NCBI GenBank assembly: GCA_030770425.1
Contig: JASJFT010000102.1
Location: forward strand, 1-64,000
Source: Darksidea phi
Lineage: Eukaryota > Ascomycota > Dothideomycetes > Pleosporales > Lentitheciaceae
DNA length: 64,000 nucleotides
Direction of reading: 5' to 3'
Shown: one piece after another, positions 47,435 through 56,494 of the stretch
How positions within the stretch are numbered: position 1 is the first letter of the stretch
Layout of the letters: the number at the start of each line of letters is the position of its first letter
The notes under the pieces: generated by a model
Databases searched by the model: none
What the model saw: the letters and a program-made list of their open reading frames with translations, nothing else
Told to the model about the DNA's origin: nothing
Position numbers and translations under genes: made by a program

Positions 47435-47801
47435 CGCGAGCGGTGCTGGCGCCTTGAAAGGGGACTTTACCCGCGCGCATGTGATGTGAGCCTGAGCTTT
47501 GGGCGAGTGGCAGCTGGCGATCGGCTATGCAGTGATGCGCAAGGGAGGGATTCGTGGTGAGGGTTGGGAATCGTGCTGGAGCTTGCAGCACGCGCAGTGG
47601 TTCCGTGCTTGCTTGTGTCGCTTGCTTGTGTCGCGTAGCGGGGCAAGTCCGGGGAAGAGGAATAGCTTCCGAGAGAAATTCCGCACCATTTGTTCTACTT
47701 CGCACCTACATCACCTGGCCTCGATACTGCGGACTAATGCCGACTTTGCCAGGAATCGAGCACGGCATGACACACAATACGAGGCTGTACCACATCCAGA
47801 T
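47435..47801. promoter_or_regulatory. Divergent promoter apl6 / unknown gene
   Basis: 367 bp between two start codons on opposite strands. The frame of the + gene stays open upstream to 47499, but the family-like start is at 47802. Confidence 0.5.
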
Positions 47802-48551
47802 ATGGCCTCCTCGCCTATTGTCATCTACCCGTTGACGCTACCCGCGTTGCTCACCCACGTCCTTACTCCCCAGTCCAGCACGGCCCCCACGACCCTCATC
47901 ATCTGCTCGAGCCGAAACACCTTCCTACAGGACCTTCTACTCTCTCTCCAGCTACAGCAGGGTCGAGATGAGCAAGGCATGCGCCAGTTGATCGCGCCCA
48001 CGCTTCACAACTTGTTCGCAGCACAGCACGTAAGGGTCACCTTCTGCGCGTCTGTGCAGACGCTGCTCGCTTACCTTGCGGCATATGCTACAGCTGCGCC
48101 CGACCAGAGTGGGGTGAGTAAAAGAGGGGCGAAAGAAAAGATTTATCTGGTCAGCCCGCTTAGGCTGCATGTGCCCACTCCATCGTTCTCCGCCCAAGGG
48201 CTGTCAAGGACATTCGCTGCCGCTGTAGAGGCGGCGTCGAGAGCACATGCAGCGCTGGTGATCGCCGAGTATATCGGTGCAACCCGAGAATCAAATCACG
48301 ACGCCAGAGAGGGAGGGGGAGAGGGAGAAGGAGAGATACCTATGGTGAATGAAGAGCATGCTCAGGGCGAGGATCAGGGCGATCCTTGGGAACAAGAAGT
48401 GTCAATTCTGAATGTGTCGACAAGGAGGTTCGGCTCTGGAAACGCTGATCGAGCCTGGGCTGGACGGACAGTCAAGGCCAAGAGGATTGCCGCCAGATGG
48501 TGTCAGTTCCACAACCTCAGAGAACCCAAGGAGCGTCAGCAACCAGATTGA
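47802..48551 (+). CDS. Conserved fungal hypothetical protein (249 aa)
   Basis: Single exon. The start at 47802 (MASSPIVIYPLTLPALL) is preferred to the longer open frame because the upstream residues look like translated leader. The protein reads as alternating beta strands and helices: TTLIICSSRNTFLQDLLLSL, HVRVTFCASVQTLLAYLAAY, YLVSPLRLHVPTPSFSAQGLSRTFAAAVEAA, then an acidic Gly/Glu-rich linker and a conserved-looking end DPWEQEVSILN, RAWAGRTVKAKRIAARWCQF. It has no clear Walker A motif. The layout is reminiscent of small RecA-fold recombination-mediator proteins, but I do not identify it. It is 248 bp from the convergent RhoGDI gene. Confidence 0.75.
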   Translation: MASSPIVIYPLTLPALLTHVLTPQSSTAPTTLIICSSRNTFLQDLLLSLQLQQGRDEQGMRQLIAPTLHNLFAAQHVRVTFCASVQTLLAYLAAYATAAPDQSGVSKRGAKEKIYLVSPLRLHVPTPSFSAQGLSRTFAAAVEAASRAHAALVIAEYIGATRESNHDAREGGGEGEGEIPMVNEEHAQGEDQGDPWEQEVSILNVSTRRFGSGNADRAWAGRTVKAKRIAARWCQFHNLREPKERQQPD

Positions 48552-48799
48552 ATTTCTTGGAGAACAAAAGCGCCAATGGTACGCGTGAGGACGAAGATTC
48601 AGTCTGATCAGTTGGTATAAGTGGTCCTTCTCAGAGACTAGAGATTTTGCATCATCCCCCACCAAATGCCGTTTTCTCGTCATTTCGTAAACCATAGATC
48701 TCCACCCGAAAGATAAGCCTGCCCAGTGTTCTCATCCTAGCCAAATGCCAGCTCACCAGATCCACAGAGGTGATAATTCGCCATTTTCGCAGTCCACCC

Positions 48800-49591
48800 C
48801 TACCAGTCTTTTTTGATGTCGAAGGACCACTCAAATTGCAAATGGACGTGGTCATCGTCGTCGACGAACTTGGAGATGGCCTTGTAGTGACCTCGGCCGG
48901 TCAAACCGGAGGGCGCTGTCTCGGGCTCGACTGTGAGCACGTTAGCATTGATCTGTCATGGAGCGTGGGGCGGGAGTAGCTTACACTTCTTCTCGTAGAA
49001 AGGCTTCTCTTCAGTATTCGGCCCATACGAACCCTACGTCTTGTCAGAACCGTACATTCCCCATGAATTATATCCACTCACCATCATCTCCTGCATCTTG
49101 TTGCTCAAACCCATGCGTGACACCTTCTGGAGGTACTTGAGCCCTGCCAGAATCTCATGCTGCACCTTGAACTGAGCCTTCATGCGGAACTGGGCGCCCT
49201 CCTTGATTGTGAACGGCTGGTTCTTGAGAGCCTCGACAGCACCGGGGGCCTTGAGGTCGATGATTATGTCCGGGCGGCCTTCGACCTCAAGGCCGAGCGA
49301 GAGGATGATGCATTTGCGCGGGTCGTTGGGGTCCGAGATGTCTTTGCCGGAGCCGAGACCAAGCGACTCTTTCCACTTGCGAAGGGACTCGTCGTTCTGG
49401 TCTGAGGTGGGGTTAGCAGTGGTCATGAACATGCCATTGCGGGCAGCTAAGGAAATATGGCGGGGAGAGGGCATGAGTCGAGGATTGGGCCACATACCAA
49501 GCTTATGGTACTCATCCAGCGTCTTCTTCTCGCCAACCTTGAACCCCTCGGTACGCTCAGCCGTCAAATCATCATCGTGATCACCAGCCAT
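48800..49591 (-). CDS. rdi1: Rho GDP-dissociation inhibitor
   Basis: Four exons: 49591-49498, 49401-49082, 49033-48985, 48930-48800; 197 aa. The N-terminal arm (EGFKVGEKKTLDEYHKLDQNDESLRKWKESLGLG) is the regulatory helix pair that contacts Rho switch regions. The beta-sandwich follows, with IDLKAPGAVEAL, FTIKEGAQFRMKAQFKVQHEILAGLKYLQ, and the end GRGHYKAISKFVDDDDHVHLQFEWSFDIKKDW forms the prenyl pocket. It extracts Rho/Cdc42 GTPases from membranes and controls polarity. The third exon is only 49 bp; the length and ending match the family. Confidence 0.96.
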
Positions 49592-50011
49592 GCTTGCTAC
49601 TACTTTGTTTTGGATCGAGATTGGAGCTGAAAGAGGGTCAGAAAGTGCTGTTAAGAAGATACTAGGGGCTGACGGGAGCGAGTGTGTCGAGGAGGGGTGT
49701 GCGTGGTGGGTTGGCGGGGCAAAAGTTACTGGCGGTGAATGGAGATCGCTAGTGCCCCACCTTCTTATTGGTACCTGGAAACCCCTGGCGCTCCAACGCT
49801 GCGAAACGCCAGAACAGTGGGGGCTATTTGGGACTCTCGTATGTAACCGCTGTGGTCTTGAACGGTGGAGGGGGTTGGTATAGTTGGTGGCCCTGAAACA
49901 ATGCATCATCGCCGGAGAATATTGAGCCTGCTGATGCTGCAGCATCAGAGCAGTCCTGCTTCAGTCCCCAATTGCTCACTACAAGCCCTGCAGACATATT
50001 ACTTCGTGTCC

Positions 50012-50102
50012 GTCTTGCTAGATCGCCATATTTTGCTTTTGTATTCCGTACGAGCTTACTATGTAAACCAAAGCGCGATGAGCTTCAGATACTCGCACGC
50101 AC
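50012..50102 (-). repeat. 91-bp dispersed repeat, copy 2 (inverted)
   Basis: Reverse complement of 40786-40876 over 91 bp with two substitutions. Identity drops at once outside these limits on both sides. Confidence 0.85.
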
Positions 50103-50219
50103 CTCTAGTAATCGTCCCCAACCCCGTGGTAATGCGCTTGTACGCCCAATCTCAGGGACAGATAGGACGGTTATCAGCTAGACAATGTCCTGCGGAAGTT
50201 TGCTGAAATGCTCAAACTG

Positions 50220-50450
50220 ATTTTCATGAGTGTCAAGAGTTTTCGAATCAGCCGTTGTGCAACTTCAGCAGACCGTGCATAATCGCCGCCTATCTATAGG
50301 ATTCGGATAGCTATTTCTCGAGCGCGCGCGTATAAGGGAGGGTGGCCAGCCTTATCCTATTCGAGGATCTAGTCTACTAGGAAGCTCTTCTACTTTAACG
50401 TCAATCGCTGTTAATTCTCGTGGCTGATTCTTCTGGTAGTCGCGCCAGCT
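50220..50450 (-). pseudogene. Possible relic of an ankyrin-repeat gene
   Basis: Read on the minus strand, one frame gives fragments such as DKAGHPPLYARAREIAIRIL followed by IGGDYARSAEVA, resembling an ankyrin helix pair, interrupted by several TAG stops. The stops fit C-to-T decay (RIP). This is a weak, by-eye call and could be chance. Confidence 0.22.
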
Positions 50451-50800
50451 ATTCGACCGCGTAGCGTTGATCGAGGGACGCCGTACGCCTTAGCAGCAGC
50501 GCGCGGGCTCGCATAAACACTAGAATTGAAACTACTAATAGCTGATTATATAGTAAGCTCATGGGCATCTATATTGAAAAGCGTTGTTGATAGATATCGC
50601 GTCTTTTGTGAGGGCGGCCTGTTTTTGTTTGGCTACTAAGCCCGTGCGGCTTTCCCCCCCCCAAGTAGCTTAGAGTATTGAACAAGAATGTGAGCACAAG
50701 AATAGAAAATCATAACTAGGTCACCGAAAAGCGTGCAAATAACCAAAGGAAGACAAGAGATAGTCATTTCGAAGAGCACCGACATCGATTGTGCCTCCAG

Positions 50801-51904
50801 CTACTTCCCGCCTCTTGATTCAGGCTTCAGCACTCCGTTCAAAATCTGCTGAGCTCTCCATGCAGCCCAGCTATCCACGGTCCTTGTATCCTCCTCCTCC
50901 CCGTCTCCCAGTGGCGGAATCACACTATCGCCTTTAAGCCTTTGCATAGTAGCTCCCTTCTCTGCACGAACAAGGTAGGCCAGGCTTTGGCGAGGCAGCT
51001 GAGCCTGAGTTCCTGGGGGGGACACAACACGATGTAGCGAGCTTCGAAGTAATCCACCAGTCCATTCTGTAAGAGTGTCTGCAATATTGATAAGGGCACA
51101 GCCTGGCTGAGGCCTGATATAACGCCAATTCTCATCAACGTTGTCTGATCCAGCGGGTAGAACCTGGAGTCCTCCAGCGACATTAAACAGAAGCGTAATA
51201 ATGCCAATATCTGTGTGACCTCCAAAGTTAATGCGACGAGGATCTTGTACAGACTGCGCTGGGCTTAGTAGCATCCGCAAAGAAGTGGCGGATGGTTTAT
51301 CCAAGGGGCAGCGCGCTGCTAGTGTGCCTGGCTGCAGATCTAGTTGTTTGTCCAAGTGACTCAACAAGACTCTGACGACGGTAAAGGCAGTTTCGAAAAA
51401 GCCACGACAATCATTACGATTTGCTTCAATAGGCTCAGGATTGGACAAAGGTGGGATGTTTCCCATGATGTCATCTTGGCTCAGTGTATAAACCTCGATG
51501 CTGTCCCTTGTGTTGTCGTCAACCCGCATCATGCCTTTGCGCTTGTAACTAGTTCATGTGTGTCAAAGACAGTACTTCTTTGTGTAGTCTAGTTGGACTT
51601 ACCCAATCAAGCTACGCGGAGCATCGCAGGCATATTTCTCCAGGGTGTGTTGATCGAGAGTCAAAGTCTTCTCGACCAGATCAAACATCTTCCCACCATA
51701 TTGTAACAATTTTTCTCCTTGCTGGGACCCACTAAGGTCGAGGAAAATAAAGCCTTCCTTTCTGCACGCCTCGTAGAGTCGCGAAGATTCCTCGTCCGAC
51801 CCGGCCTGAAGCTTACTGAGTGATACCGTAGGAATGTCGGCTATAGGGAATAAAGATTCAGAAGGGAAAACGGGATATCTAGAAAAATGAGTCGCTGTGG
51901 GCAT
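50801..51904 (-). CDS. 2-oxoglutarate/Fe(II) oxygenase, isopenicillin-N-synthase-like
   Basis: Two exons, 51904-51603 and 51548-50801, joined over a 54-bp intron; 349 aa. N-terminal DIOX_N-type block: FPIADIPTVSLSKL and RLYEACRKEGFIFLDLSG. The catalytic jelly roll has the iron triad His212 and Asp214 in GGHTDIG and His272 in SSLHRVV, with the oxoglutarate-binding R286-x-S288 in RQSLAYLV. Such enzymes hydroxylate, desaturate or cyclise small molecules, often in secondary metabolism. It is divergent from the thioesterase-like gene (446 bp between starts), suggesting shared regulation. No targeting signal. The substrate is unknown. Confidence 0.92.
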
Positions 51905-52350
51905 ATCGAAATGATGGATGAGCGGCAGAGTCGAGGCACTATAAGCAGTGGATGTAGGGATGAAGAGAAGTGGGTGAATAGCGACAGCTTACAAGAAATC
52001 GAGGGCATATATCGATCTCCTCGCCCCACTATCGAATGATGGCATGATTGGATTTTGTCTTATCCGGCGTAGCAATGCAGCGCCACCTGCCTACGCCCCA
52101 GCTCTCGTACACCAAAATAACCTGCACGTTAAGAAAGGCCCGTGCAGCCTTACCGTGCCGCTTCCTGCTGCCAAGACCCTAATCTAACCTTCGTACGCGT
52201 GCTGGGGCTCTCGTATACCTCGGGCCGCCACTTACCTACGCCCACTCACCTTCAAAAGTGCACAAGATTGTTGGTTGTGGCTTGAGAACAAAACTTTTCT
52301 ACGTTATAACAAAAGACTCAGCCTCGATCGATCTTGACAGACAACCCCTC
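51905..52350. promoter_or_regulatory. Bidirectional promoter, oxygenase / thioesterase
   Basis: 446 bp between divergent starts. A repeated word CCTACGCCC occurs at about 52089-52097 and 52235-52243 and could be a regulator site; this is only a visual observation. Confidence 0.35.
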
Positions 52351-53553
52351 ATGTCATCCACACTCCAAGTCAGTCCAACGGAGGTGCTAGATCTTGAATC
52401 TTCACCATCCTCGTCATCTTCGAGGGCTATTATACTCCCAACGGATATATGCATTGGCTCCGGTATTTCCTTTGCATCCTACTTGAGGCTCGCGTCGCTA
52501 ACACCAACAAAGGGAGTTCCGGGGGCCTACTGGCGTGCTTGATGACAAAGCATGCTCTCTTGCACGCCGCTCAGAACCCTAAAACCAAGCATCAAACGGA
52601 TGTTCGCTCGGCCCACATTCAATTCTATCGTCCCATATTTCCCAATAAAGACCCACGTGTTCAGCTTCAACTTCGAGAAGTTAGCGTTGGGAAGGGATGG
52701 TCGACCTTTCGCATAGAATTGACTCATGGTTCCAACGCGAAAGTAGCAGCTTCTGCAGATGTCATGCAAGTTCAGATATCGCGGAACTTCCGGATATGCT
52801 TCAACTGACAATCTCCCCAGTCTCAGTAACTTTATGATACCCGGAAAGACGCTGCCAACGAATTGGGAACTTTCGCCTCCCGCCCATAGAGTAGATCTTG
52901 CCAAGCTCGAAACATTGGATGATCCCGACTGGGCGTGCTACCATACTGCTTTCCATCCTAATGGGTTCCGAAGAGGTATGTCTTACATCAAGTATTACAT
53001 TCCGCGCAAGGTCCCGGGTCAGATAAGGTTCGTTGAACAATGGGTTGCGCCGGGCTGGGATTGCACTCCAAGCGGATCCCCGGAGCCTACAACCGTGAAA
53101 GCGAAATGGACAAACGAATTGATCCAGTTCGCAGCGGACTTGAGCCTGCCCGTACAGGAGAACTTTTGGCCACCCCCGGGCGTGGAAACCTCTCTTGGGA
53201 GTATAGTGGCTACACTGGCATTTTCCGCGAGACAAGAACAGGCCCGCAAGAATGGTCAATCCAACTGGAGGGAGCTGGCTGACGATGGTTACCTGCCTGA
53301 GGTGGGACCTGGGCTGTTCAGGAACGCTATGATCAATGTAACGTTAAGCATGTCTACTGAGATGAAGAAACGTTTGCCAAAAGATGGCATTCGGTGGTTA
53401 TACATGCGTAGCGAAGTCAAAAGGCTTGAGGGGAGCCGGATGGACCTGGAAGTTCTTTTGCTCGATGACTCCATGGATCTAGTCGCAATCAGTCATCAGG
53501 TAGCTTGGATTGTCACGGGTGTCGAGAAAACGCAAAGGAGCTCTAGCCTCTAG
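52351..53553 (+). CDS. Acyl-CoA thioesterase-like (double hotdog) protein
   Basis: Three exons: 52351-52462, 52513-52765, 52821-53553; 365 aa. The second intron starts with GC (GCAAGT donor at 52766) and ends CCCCAG at 52820 with a CTGAC branch site; no GT donor near by restores the frame, whereas this one does and gives the family-like join SADVILSNFMIPGKTLPTNW. N-terminal hotdog: GSSGGLLACLMTKHALLHAA, HIQFYRPIF, VSVGKGWSTFRIELTH. C-terminal hotdog: WACYHTAFHPNGF, RFVEQWVAPGWDC, NVTLSMSTEMKKRLPKDGIRWLYMR, GSRMDLEVLLLDDSM. This matches the thioesterase-like family (4HBT_3 type) of fungal acyl-CoA hydrolases; actual hydrolase activity is inferred. Divergent from the 2OG oxygenase and upstream of an MFS permease. 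Confidence 0.88.
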
Positions 53554-53936
53554 AGGGTGCGATCTCTAAACGACTTCTCTAGATGTTCTTTTACTCTGTA
53601 TCAGCCGTATTCGTAGAATGTGTCTTATTTTACTGTTTCTATGTATGCAAGCATTCCATGCGGCATCTTTCTAATCCTCTATACGTGAAGTTTTGCAGCT
53701 GACGTTTTCTCTTGGTCTGTTCTTTGCATTCATGAAGTTGGACGACACTCGTAGGATGATCTGCAGCTGACAGGTCTGTGACATGCAGCTACCCGCCCCT
53801 CATGTTCAATTAACACTTACTCGCTACATATAGCATATGAGGATGCGGGCGCTAGACCGCGAAGCTTGACAAAACAGTCGGCATGCTTGTCTGAATGTTA
53901 ACTGTTCCCATTCCGCATACCGAAGACTGTATGCGC

Positions 53937-54039
53937 TATGCAGCTATTGTGGGGATGTAAGTTGCCTTCATTTTGCAGACTAATCCTTGGATAAAGTATG
54001 CAGCTACTATAGACATGTCAGTTGCCTTGTTTTTGCAGC
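53937..54039. repeat. Direct repeat pair, 60-bp period
   Basis: Copies 53937-53979 and 53997-54039 share TATGCAGCTA, GTTGCCTT and TTTTGCAG at identical spacing; most of the roughly nine differences are transitions (C/T, G/A). Confidence 0.75.
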
Positions 54040-54077
54040 CTCAAGACTGCAACCAACGTCGACATGTTCGCTGAAGT

Positions 54078-54145
54078 CGGGTTAGGGTTGGGTTGGGGTT
54101 GGGGTCTTACGTAAGCCAACCCAACCCCGACCTAACTCCAACCCG
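54078..54145. repeat. Telomere-like imperfect palindrome
   Basis: A left arm made of GGGTTAGGGTTGGGTTGGGG-type units is followed by the perfect centre CTTACGTAAG (54106-54115) and a right arm that is its imperfect reverse complement. About 23 of 28 arm positions pair. It is 108 bp upstream of the MFS start codon. Confidence 0.8.
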
Positions 54146-54253
54146 TTTACCACCCTAGTTTACATCCTGTCTCCAGACCCTACTGTTGCATTATCACCCC
54201 TCACTCCCCATGTGACAACACAACCAACCACTCCTTTCACTGCCATTGGCAAT

Positions 54254-56116
54254 ATGCCGCCCCGGAAACTCAACGCGTCGCCCCGCTCGTCACGTTCCTC
54301 CCCTCGCCCGGACATCGACGGCGACCCCGAAGCTTACGAACTCCGCGAGATAGCCTCAATCGAAGATGGTGCGCGAGATAAGGATGGAGGGCTTGACATT
54401 CCGACAGCAGAACATGAGGGCTTGCTACCCATCCCACGACGCTTCTCGATTAGTAGCGCGCAGAGCTATGAGCTGTACACTCCAGATGAGGACAAGGCGG
54501 TGTTGAGGAAGTTGGATAGGAGGTTGGTTGCCTTTATGGCTCTGCTTTATTGCTTGAGCTTTTTGGATCGGTCGAGTGAGTGGTTTCGGTGTTTGCAACG
54601 GAGGTGGCCGAAGAGAACCGCATATACTGGAAGCCTCGTGGCAGGTCGTGCTGTGGCTCTAGGAAAGAAATGCTGATGCTGGGATAGATATAGGGAATGC
54701 GCGGATAGCTGGGCTTGCGGACGAATTAAAGCTCAGCTCGCGGCAGTATGAGTGGTTGCTTTGGGCTTTCTATATCACATACAGTGAGAGGCACTCGTTT
54801 TCCGTTGATCTGATGCTAACAAGATAAAGTTGCCTTCGAGTGGATGACGCTCATGTACCGCATCGTCCCACCACACATTTACATTTCGATTTGCATAATG
54901 TCCTGGGGCATAATAGCATCTGTCCAAGCAGTTGCAACATCCTTCGGCTTCCTCCTCTTCCTCCGAGCTCTTCTCGGCGTGTCAGAAGCAGCGTTCGGGC
55001 CGGGTGTCCCTTTCTATTTATCATTTTTCTTCCGCCGCGACGAGCTCGCCTTCAGGACTGGCCTCTTCATTTCAGCAAGCCCGCTTTCAGCATCGTTTGC
55101 AGGCGCCCTGGCGTGGCTTATCACAAAGGTCGGCGAACATGGCCCGCTGAGCCCTTGGAGGCTTCTCTTCCTACTCGAGGGGTTTCCGAGCGTGCTGGTC
55201 GCGGTTTGGGCGTGGGACTTCATACCCGACGGTCCTGGTGTGGCGAAGTGGCTGAGTCCGAGGCAGAGGGAAGTTGCGGTCTTGAGACTGAGGTCAGAAA
55301 AGGAGAATGAGGAGGAAGAACAAATTAAGGACAAACATGAATTCGGGATGCGAACTCGAAAGGGTGTCGACTTTCGCGAGGTTGTTCAGACACTCAAAGA
55401 TCCAAAGTGCTATCTTACTGCCGTAGGTCTGTTACCATGTGACGCGAAACTGGCTTGCTGATTGAAGACAGTTCATGTTTTTCAGCTGCAATGTCGCCTT
55501 CAGCAGCATGCCCGTCTTTCTGCCAACCATTCTACACGATATGGGCTACCAATCTATAACGTCGCAAGCCCTCACCGCACCGCCCTATTTCTTTTCCTTC
55601 ATTGTCGTCCTCTTAACAGCGTACTATTCTGACCGTCTTCGATCTCGTTCCACGTTTGTCATATTGCATTCGATCCTCGCAACCGCCGGCTACGGCACCA
55701 TCGCCCTATGCGGCTATTTCCGCTCTCCAAACACTGTGATCCGTTACCTAGCATTGTACCCCGCAGCTGCGGGCTTCTTCTCCGCCATCACGATTATCAT
55801 CACATGGACTATTAACAACAAGGAGAGTGATAGTGGAAAGGGAGCTGGTGTAGCAATCATGAATGTCATAGGGCAAATTGGACCGTTGGTGGGTACTAGT
55901 ATCTTTCCTAAGGAGGATGGACCAGAGTATGTGAGGGGTATGGCAATATGTGCAGGCTTTATGGCGGTTGTAGGCGGGTTGGCTGTAGTTCTGAGGTGGG
56001 TCTTGGTCCGGGAAAATGGAAGGAATGGGGAGGGTGGGGGTGGGGAGTATGCCGGGGTTCCGCTAGAGGAGGGTGGGGCGGCGAGAGAGAAGAAGGTTTT
56101 TGAGTATATGATATGA
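54254..56116 (+). CDS. MFS permease, anion:cation symporter (Dal5/allantoate-like) family
   Basis: Four exons: 54254-54575, 54688-54783, 54830-55422, 55472-56116; 551 aa. A disordered N-terminus of about 85 residues precedes the first membrane helix (LVAFMALLYCLSFLDRSNIGNARIAGL), whose DRxNIGNARIAGL wording is diagnostic for the ACS/Dal5 branch. Further: SEAAFGPGVPFYLSFFFRRDE, WRLLFLLEGFPSVLVAVWAW, then after the central loop FMFFSCNVAFSSMPVFLPTIL, and late helices with TIIITWTINN and FPKEDGPEYVRGM. About 12 membrane segments in total. It takes up organic anions such as nicotinate, allantoate or pantothenate relatives; the substrate is not predictable. Cytoplasmic C-terminus is Gly/Glu-rich. 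Co-oriented with the thioesterase-like gene. Confidence 0.93.
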
Positions 56117-56494
56117 TCAATACTCGAATGAATAAATATAGTTTTAGGTCTTACGCATCAATTGTACGAGTCCATAAATCAAGCTCAAGCCGTTTGCAGT
56201 CCGCACCCTCAACGTCGTCTACAACATGTCCCCATTAAATTCGAGACGCAGAGGCGGTTCTATTTACGCCTTGATCCGCCGCTCAGAAGTTGCTACGACC
56301 ATGTTCTTCTAAACGCTCAACTTGGCACGTAAGGATTCTTCCACATTTGGAACGCAGCACGTTTCAGTTCAAACTTGCTTGTCAAAGCTGTTCATTGCTA
56401 TTATATGGTCTGCCTGATTGACACCAGATCATTTACAGGATAAGAAAAACGATGCACGATGGCGTACCATGCACGCCGTAGGACATCCCATCAC
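56117..56494. other. Convergent spacer MFS / beta-galactosidase
   Basis: 378 bp without other features. Confidence 0.5.
56131..56136 (+). terminator. AATAAA polyadenylation-like signal after MFS gene
   Basis: An exact AATAAA 14 bp after the MFS stop codon. Fungal poly(A) signals are loose, so this is only a candidate. Confidence 0.35.

Larger units (their letters stand above)
49592..50800. other. 1.2 kb gap with repeat copy and decayed sequence
   Basis: Holds the RhoGDI promoter, the second copy of the 91-bp repeat (50012-50102) and, at 50200-50640, a stretch rich in TAG/CTA words that reads on the minus strand like a broken ankyrin-type repeat. No intact gene. Confidence 0.5.
53554..54253. 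other. Spacer with two kinds of repeats before the MFS gene
   Basis: 700 bp containing a pair of 43-bp direct repeats 60 bp apart (53937-54039) and a telomere-like palindrome (54078-54145). No coding sequence. Confidence 0.6.
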
